Source: JAWLBW01 sp041687475
GTDB taxonomy: Bacteria > J088 > JAWLBW01
Assembly: GCA_041687475.1 (NCBI GenBank)
Contig: JAWLBW010000167.1
Coordinates: forward strand, 1 to 9,742
DNA: 9,742 nt
Direction: 5' to 3'
The position numbers and the translations under genes were made by a program. The notes under the pieces were generated by a model that saw nothing but the letters and a program-made list of their open reading frames with translations, did no database searches and was not told where the DNA came from. Below, one piece after another: positions 6,304-9,742 of the stretch (within the stretch, counting starts at the first letter, position 1; the number at the start of each line of letters is the position of its first letter).

Positions 6304-7047
6304 ATGGAAAACCGAGCCGCTCGGTACTATCGCGATGAATTGCGAAAGGCGCGCGCCGCGGTTCTGGAGGACTCGGAATCATACGCCGACCCTTTCCATA
6401 CTCTTGAACGATTAGCTCGCTTCTTGGATCCCACGGTTTTTAGCCTAGGTAAAGCCGCACCTATAATGTGCGAGCTTGCCAAGAAATCGCCGTTCGCTGA
6501 TGAATTATCGAAGAAATGGCCAGAGTTTCATCGCCCCTATGTGTCTCTCTTTCAGGCTGTGCGGGATATGAGAAATGATGTTATGCATACGGGCGCCCGC
6601 GCCAGGCATCTGACCAGATATGCCGTGGAAGCTTGTCTCGTCTTGGAGGATGCATTGAACCAGTACCTTAACTCAGTGGCCGACTTTATGGTTCCCGATG
6701 TCGTAATGGTGGAATTATGGCAACCGGTTAGCTTGGCACGGCAAAGAATGTTAGAGCACTCCTTTACCTTTCTACCCGTAGCTCCCGACGCGGCCGAGCA
6801 ATGGCGCCTCATTGCTGACCACCACATCGCAAGATACCTGGGTGGAATGAATAGTCGGCGCTCAGAACGTTTGGCGCAGCCTGTTGGGAAAGCCATTCAA
6901 GACTTGGGCCTTGAGACTTACGAGGCGAAAATACTAAGTCCGGACACTCCGATCGAAAAGGCACGCCAAAATATGGGCGACCGCCCGTTCCTTATCCTCT
7001 CTGGAAGAAGATTGGTGGGAATTATCACCGCTTTTGATATGCTTTAG
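6304..7047 (+). CDS. HEPN-like domain protein with C-terminal CBS pair
   Basis: A 247-residue soluble protein with two parts. The helical N-terminal half (about 1-125) carries MRNDVMHTG, where Arg90 and His95 form an R-N-x3-H motif like the Rx4-6H active site of HEPN ribonucleases; helices flank it as in HEPN folds. The C-terminal half contains two CBS-like repeats (about 127-163 and 207-247). The second ends RPFLILSGRRLVGIITAFDML, typical of a CBS motif. CBS pairs bind adenosyl nucleotides, so a nucleotide-gated RNase is a reasonable hypothesis, not shown. ATG 6304 is well supported by GGAG at 6293-6296. The gene lies in lower-GC DNA, 377 bases before a BRCT/ATPase operon on the same strand. 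HEPN proteins are common in toxin-antitoxin and antiphage systems. Alternatively it is a non-catalytic HEPN-like helical domain. Confidence 0.8.
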   Translation: MENRAARYYRDELRKARAAVLEDSESYADPFHTLERLARFLDPTVFSLGKAAPIMCELAKKSPFADELSKKWPEFHRPYVSLFQAVRDMRNDVMHTGARARHLTRYAVEACLVLEDALNQYLNSVADFMVPDVVMVELWQPVSLARQRMLEHSFTFLPVAPDAAEQWRLIADHHIARYLGGMNSRRSERLAQPVGKAIQDLGLETYEAKILSPDTPIEKARQNMGDRPFLILSGRRLVGIITAFDML

Positions 7048-7059
7048 CCGTACGCGGCT
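7046..7059 (+). terminator. Small hairpin at the end of the HEPN-CBS gene
   Basis: AGCCG-TACG-CGGCT is a perfect 5-bp stem with a UNCG-type loop, overlapping the stop codon. No T-run follows (CTCCTAAG), so as an intrinsic terminator it would be weak; it may only stabilise the mRNA 3' end. Confidence 0.25.
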
Positions 7060-7424
7060 CTCCTAAGTACCTCTGAAGGAAATCAGGGCTGCCCCGTTTG
7101 TTTCCACTGCACTGGAGGAGAACGCCCGTCTTCCCCCCATTCCACAAAGCTGCCGGCTTTCTGGCAAGGGGTTCGTACGAGGGCCAGCATGGTACCGCAA
7201 CGCAGCTGATCTCTTCGCCCGCAATCTTCAAAGATATGTCAAGTTAGTCCTGGGCACGCTCCCTGAACAATGCGTAAGGGAAAGCGACTTCGTCCAGAAG
7301 CGCGGACGAGTCTTCCAATCTCAATCTGTTATCGCCTTGCCATCCACGTCGGTCGTCGGGTATTGTATTCACGATACGAGCGGTAAGCTGACCAGGCGAT
7401 TTTATACCTGGGACGGGAGGTTCC
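7060..7424. other. Gap between the HEPN-CBS gene and the BRCT/ATPase operon
   Basis: No gene can be supported with confidence. One plus frame is open from 7067 to the stop at 7523-7525 (about 152 codons), but it has no ATG or GTG. Its only usual-type start is TTG 7337, and it overlaps the start of the BRCT gene in another phase; the translation is not recognisable. The minus strand has two short frames without recognisable domains. The stretch probably holds the operon promoter and possibly a decayed gene. Confidence 0.45.
7337..7366 (+). promoter_or_regulatory. Candidate sigma-70 promoter of the BRCT/ATPase operon
   Basis: TTGCCA (7337-7342) matches the -35 consensus at five of six positions. 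TATTGT (7361-7366) matches the -10 at four of six, with an 18-base spacer. It would give a leader of about 50 bases before ATG 7425. Confidence 0.35.
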
Positions 7425-8036
7425 ATGGAGATATTCACGCGGCTGAACCGGAAGTCAATCGACGATCGTCAGATCGACACACTCATAGGCCTGAGCAAAG
7501 GAATTCTTGCGGATGGAAAGGTTAACCAGTCGGAAGCCGAATTTCTTCTGACCTGGCTGATTCAAGCCCGTACGTCTTCCGAGAATCCGATGATACTCAA
7601 CTTGCTTGATCGAGTGAGCGCAATGCTTCAGGACGGCGAGTTGGACGAAGAAGAGTCACATGAGCTCATGCGACTTCTTCAACAAATATCTGGCGGCGAG
7701 GTTGCTCTCGGCGAGTTGGCGAAGCCAAGTACACTCCCACTTAACGACCCTATGCCGCCTGTCGCCTTCAGTGGGTCAACATTTCTCTATACAGGTACCT
7801 TTGTGTACGGAACCCGACGACAGTGCGAGGACGCTACAGCCTCACTCGGAGGGATCAACGCAAAGGGGGTAACCAGAACGCTGCATTACCTGGTGCTGGG
7901 CAGCTATGTAACGGATAGCTGGGTGCACGAAACTTATGGAAGGAAGATTGAGAAGGCGATGACGTACAGGGCTGTTGGACTTCCGATAGCTATCATTTCC
8001 GAAGAGCATTGGGCTTCGGCTGGTGGGTTCTTCTAA
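7425..8036 (+). CDS. TerB-like/BRCT-domain protein
   Basis: A 203-residue protein with a strong start (GGGAGG at 7415-7420, four bases before the ATG). The N-terminal part (about 10-95) is helical and TerB-like, with two acidic loops, ADGKVNQSE (29-37) and QDGELDEEE (69-77), of the kind that may bind metal. The C-terminal part (about 114-198) is a BRCT domain. It shows TFLYTGTF, then GGINAKGVTRTLHYLVLG (142-159), SDSW-like TDSWVHETYGRKIEKA (163-178), and the closing aromatic SEEHW (192-196). BRCT domains bind phosphorylated partners or DNA ends. Outside NAD-dependent DNA ligases they are uncommon in bacterial stand-alone proteins. Such proteins are sometimes annotated as NAD-dependent DNA ligase, but no ligase catalytic domain is present. 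It is followed almost immediately by the ATPase gene, so the two products probably act together. Confidence 0.9.
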   Translation: MEIFTRLNRKSIDDRQIDTLIGLSKGILADGKVNQSEAEFLLTWLIQARTSSENPMILNLLDRVSAMLQDGELDEEESHELMRLLQQISGGEVALGELAKPSTLPLNDPMPPVAFSGSTFLYTGTFVYGTRRQCEDATASLGGINAKGVTRTLHYLVLGSYVTDSWVHETYGRKIEKAMTYRAVGLPIAIISEEHWASAGGFF

Positions 8037-8054
8037 TTAGTGCCTGAGAGTTAC

Positions 8055-9515
8055 ATGCAAGTACGAGAACTTCTCAATATGCTAGATCTCGGCAATTCGG
8101 TTGCCGAGTTTGATGATGCGCTCGAAAAATATTTCGTAGAGACTAATACGTTTAAAGCGTTGGTTAAAGGCCAAACCGACGTGATAGCAGGCGACAAGGG
8201 CACAGGAAAAACGGCTATCTATAGAATCCTTCAACGTCGCTATCGTCAGTTGCCCGAGCTGACGAACACTGAGGTCATCACAGCCTTCAACCCGACAGGA
8301 AATCCCATATTTCAACGTCTTGTACAGGAAGACCCTTTAACCGAAGGACAGTATAGAAGCGTTTGGAAAACTTACTTCCTTTCTCTAATCGGAAATTGGG
8401 CCTTGAACATTGCAGGAGAAGATTCGAGTGACTCATTCAAGAGGCTTCATCGCCTATTGGATCGGGCGGGATTAAGAGCAAGTGACGATACGCCTCAGAC
8501 GATATTTAGTCGCTTGATGAATTCCATTCGACGCGTTGGCAGACCCTCTGTCGCGGAAGTAGAGCTTTCGCTTTCAGAAACGGGGGTGCCAATAGTAAAG
8601 CCACGCGTTGAATTTGGCGGGCCGAGTGAGGAGCCGGTTTCCGAAGTGAGCCATGAAGACGCGCTTCGACTACTCAACACTTGCGTTGCGGAAATGGGCT
8701 TTGTTGTCTGGGTCATACTTGATCGTCTAGATGAGGCATTCCAGGGCTTTCCGACTGTAGAAATACCCGCGCTCAGGGCGTTGTTCCGTACCTATCTAGA
8801 TCTTCTCGAATTCGACCAAATACGGTTGAAGCTTTTCGTCAGGCGTGACCTTTTCCGAAAAATCACGACTGGTGGCTTCGTCAACTTGACACACATCAAC
8901 GCGCGAAAGTCAGAGATTATCTGGGATGAAGATGACCTCTTGAATCTGCTTTGCGAACGCATGAAGGAGAGCGGTAACTTTCTTAACCAGCTAGGTGTCA
9001 GAGAGCAACCAAACGAAGTGATTTTTGGTGCAATTTTCCCGAGTCAAATTGACGTAGGAGAACGGAAGCCGACAACTTGGAATTGGATTATGTCTCGTAT
9101 CCGCGATGGGAACCATGTCAAACCGCCGCGCAATCTTATTGATCTCGTTATGAAAGCAAGAGAGGCTCAATTGCGTCGAGAAGATAGGGACGCCAGGGAG
9201 TTTGAGATAGGACAGCCCGTCATTGAATCCGACGCGTTTCGAAGGGCACTTACCCGCCTCAGTGAAGAACGTGTCGAAGATACCTTGCTGGCCGAAGCTG
9301 GTGAATCGGTAGAGCTAATTGAAAAGTTCAGAAATGAAAGAAGCGAGCATAATCGGCAGTCTATTTCTGTTCTGCTAGGACTGAGCGAAAGCGAACTCGA
9401 TGATGCAATCAGACGACTGAGGGAAATCGGATTCCTAGAAGAGACTGGTCAAACGTTCAAGGTCCCAATGCTATATCGAGAAGGCATGAGAATAGTCCAA
9501 GGAAAGGCCTTTTAG
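8055..9515 (+). CDS. P-loop ATPase, Sll1717 family
   Basis: A large P-loop NTPase (486 residues from ATG 8055) resembling the Sll1717-type ATPases. Walker A is GDKGTGKT (46-53, Lys52), preceded by the family-like EKYFVETNTFKAL. Walker B is VVWVILDRLDEAF with Asp223, Asp226 and Glu227. About residues 310-430 are helical. The C-terminus (about 435-486) contains a likely winged helix (SISVLLGLSESELDDAIRRL, then IGFLEETG). It would be a cytosolic ATP-driven sensor or regulator; the substrate is unknown. GAGAG at 8046-8050 favours ATG 8055. GTG 8040, three bases after the BRCT stop, would add five residues. The spacing of 3-18 bases argues for an operon with the BRCT gene. Base composition is clearly lower in GC than the genes left of 6100. 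Members of this family occur in accessory and defence-rich regions, but no specific function is established. Confidence 0.92.
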   Translation: MQVRELLNMLDLGNSVAEFDDALEKYFVETNTFKALVKGQTDVIAGDKGTGKTAIYRILQRRYRQLPELTNTEVITAFNPTGNPIFQRLVQEDPLTEGQYRSVWKTYFLSLIGNWALNIAGEDSSDSFKRLHRLLDRAGLRASDDTPQTIFSRLMNSIRRVGRPSVAEVELSLSETGVPIVKPRVEFGGPSEEPVSEVSHEDALRLLNTCVAEMGFVVWVILDRLDEAFQGFPTVEIPALRALFRTYLDLLEFDQIRLKLFVRRDLFRKITTGGFVNLTHINARKSEIIWDEDDLLNLLCERMKESGNFLNQLGVREQPNEVIFGAIFPSQIDVGERKPTTWNWIMSRIRDGNHVKPPRNLIDLVMKAREAQLRREDRDAREFEIGQPVIESDAFRRALTRLSEERVEDTLLAEAGESVELIEKFRNERSEHNRQSISVLLGLSESELDDAIRRLREIGFLEETGQTFKVPMLYREGMRIVQGKAF

Positions 9516-9572
9516 ATCAGGGCATTATCAACGGCTGGCTTGCGGTGTTTGTCAAGATAGTTGTCGCGTCCC

Positions 9573-9742
9573 CTACGCTACCATCTCTCCAGTTTGCGGC
9601 GTAGACGCATCGTCTTTGACCGGATTCAGCCACAACTTCACCAGTCGGCGACCAGTTCCTTATGTCACGTGACCACCGCTCAGGGTTTCGCTGCTTGGCT
9701 GCCTTGTAAACTTCTCGGCGCTTGGCCATGATCGCCGTATCC
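9573..9742 (-). pseudogene. IS3-like transposase C-terminal fragment, frameshifted, runs off the window
   Basis: The minus strand stays open from the right edge and reads KRREVYKAAKQRNPERW then SRDIRNWSPTGE. This resembles the C-terminal tail of IS3-family integrase-type transposases (NPERW...RNW.P.G.VWLNP). In the current frame it continues past this point as unrecognisable sequence to a stop at 9517-9519, one base after the ATPase stop. In the neighbouring frame the expected LWLNPVKDD appears straight away (9632 downward) and ends at a TAG at 9573-9575. A single extra base near 9633-9637 would explain this. The catalytic domain lies beyond the window, so whether the rest of the element is intact is unknown. 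The family assignment rests on the short tail motif. Confidence 0.55.

Overview
This window looks like a chromosomal segment of a high-GC proteobacterium, most likely a gammaproteobacterium. The YheT-type hydrolase, the TfoX N-terminal-domain protein and the CHASE-type histidine kinase all fit that group, but nothing here fixes the genus. The left two thirds is GC-rich (37 of 60 bases, counted by hand, at 1561-1620). From about 6100 to the right edge the base composition drops (25 of 60 at 8341-8400) and codon use changes, which suggests an acquired accessory block.

Left, conserved part (1-4898, all genes on +): a gene-free stretch with three short perfect palindromes (1-414); an orphan membrane sensor histidine kinase with a CHASE-like sensor (415-2040); a YheT-family alpha/beta hydrolase (2139-3113); a gene-free stretch holding one copy of a dispersed repeat (3114-3552); a secreted protein with an AgmX/PglI-type C-terminal domain (3553-4455); and a small TfoX N-terminal-domain protein (4551-4898). 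These look like independent housekeeping or regulatory genes rather than one pathway.

Middle boundary (4899-6303): a 546-base gene-free region is rich in structure. It has a perfect GNRA-loop hairpin, a second imperfect hairpin, a pair of TTGGCAA/GTTGC direct repeats that are themselves palindromic, and a second copy of the dispersed repeat. It is followed by a minus-strand gene for a DUF3102-like protein of the phage/plasmid type, and then a possible promoter region for the next cassette.

Right, accessory part (6304-9742): a HEPN-like plus CBS-pair protein with an R-x4-H motif; a 377-base gap; a two-gene operon of a TerB-like/BRCT protein and a Sll1717-type P-loop ATPase; and the 3' end of an IS3-like transposase pointing the other way, apparently frameshifted near its C-terminus. 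A putative HEPN RNase, a BRCT adaptor and a large STAND/AAA-like ATPase next to an IS fragment in lower-GC DNA is the best candidate here for an undescribed, possibly defence-related, system. That functional reading is inference from domains and context. No tRNA, rRNA or CRISPR array was seen.
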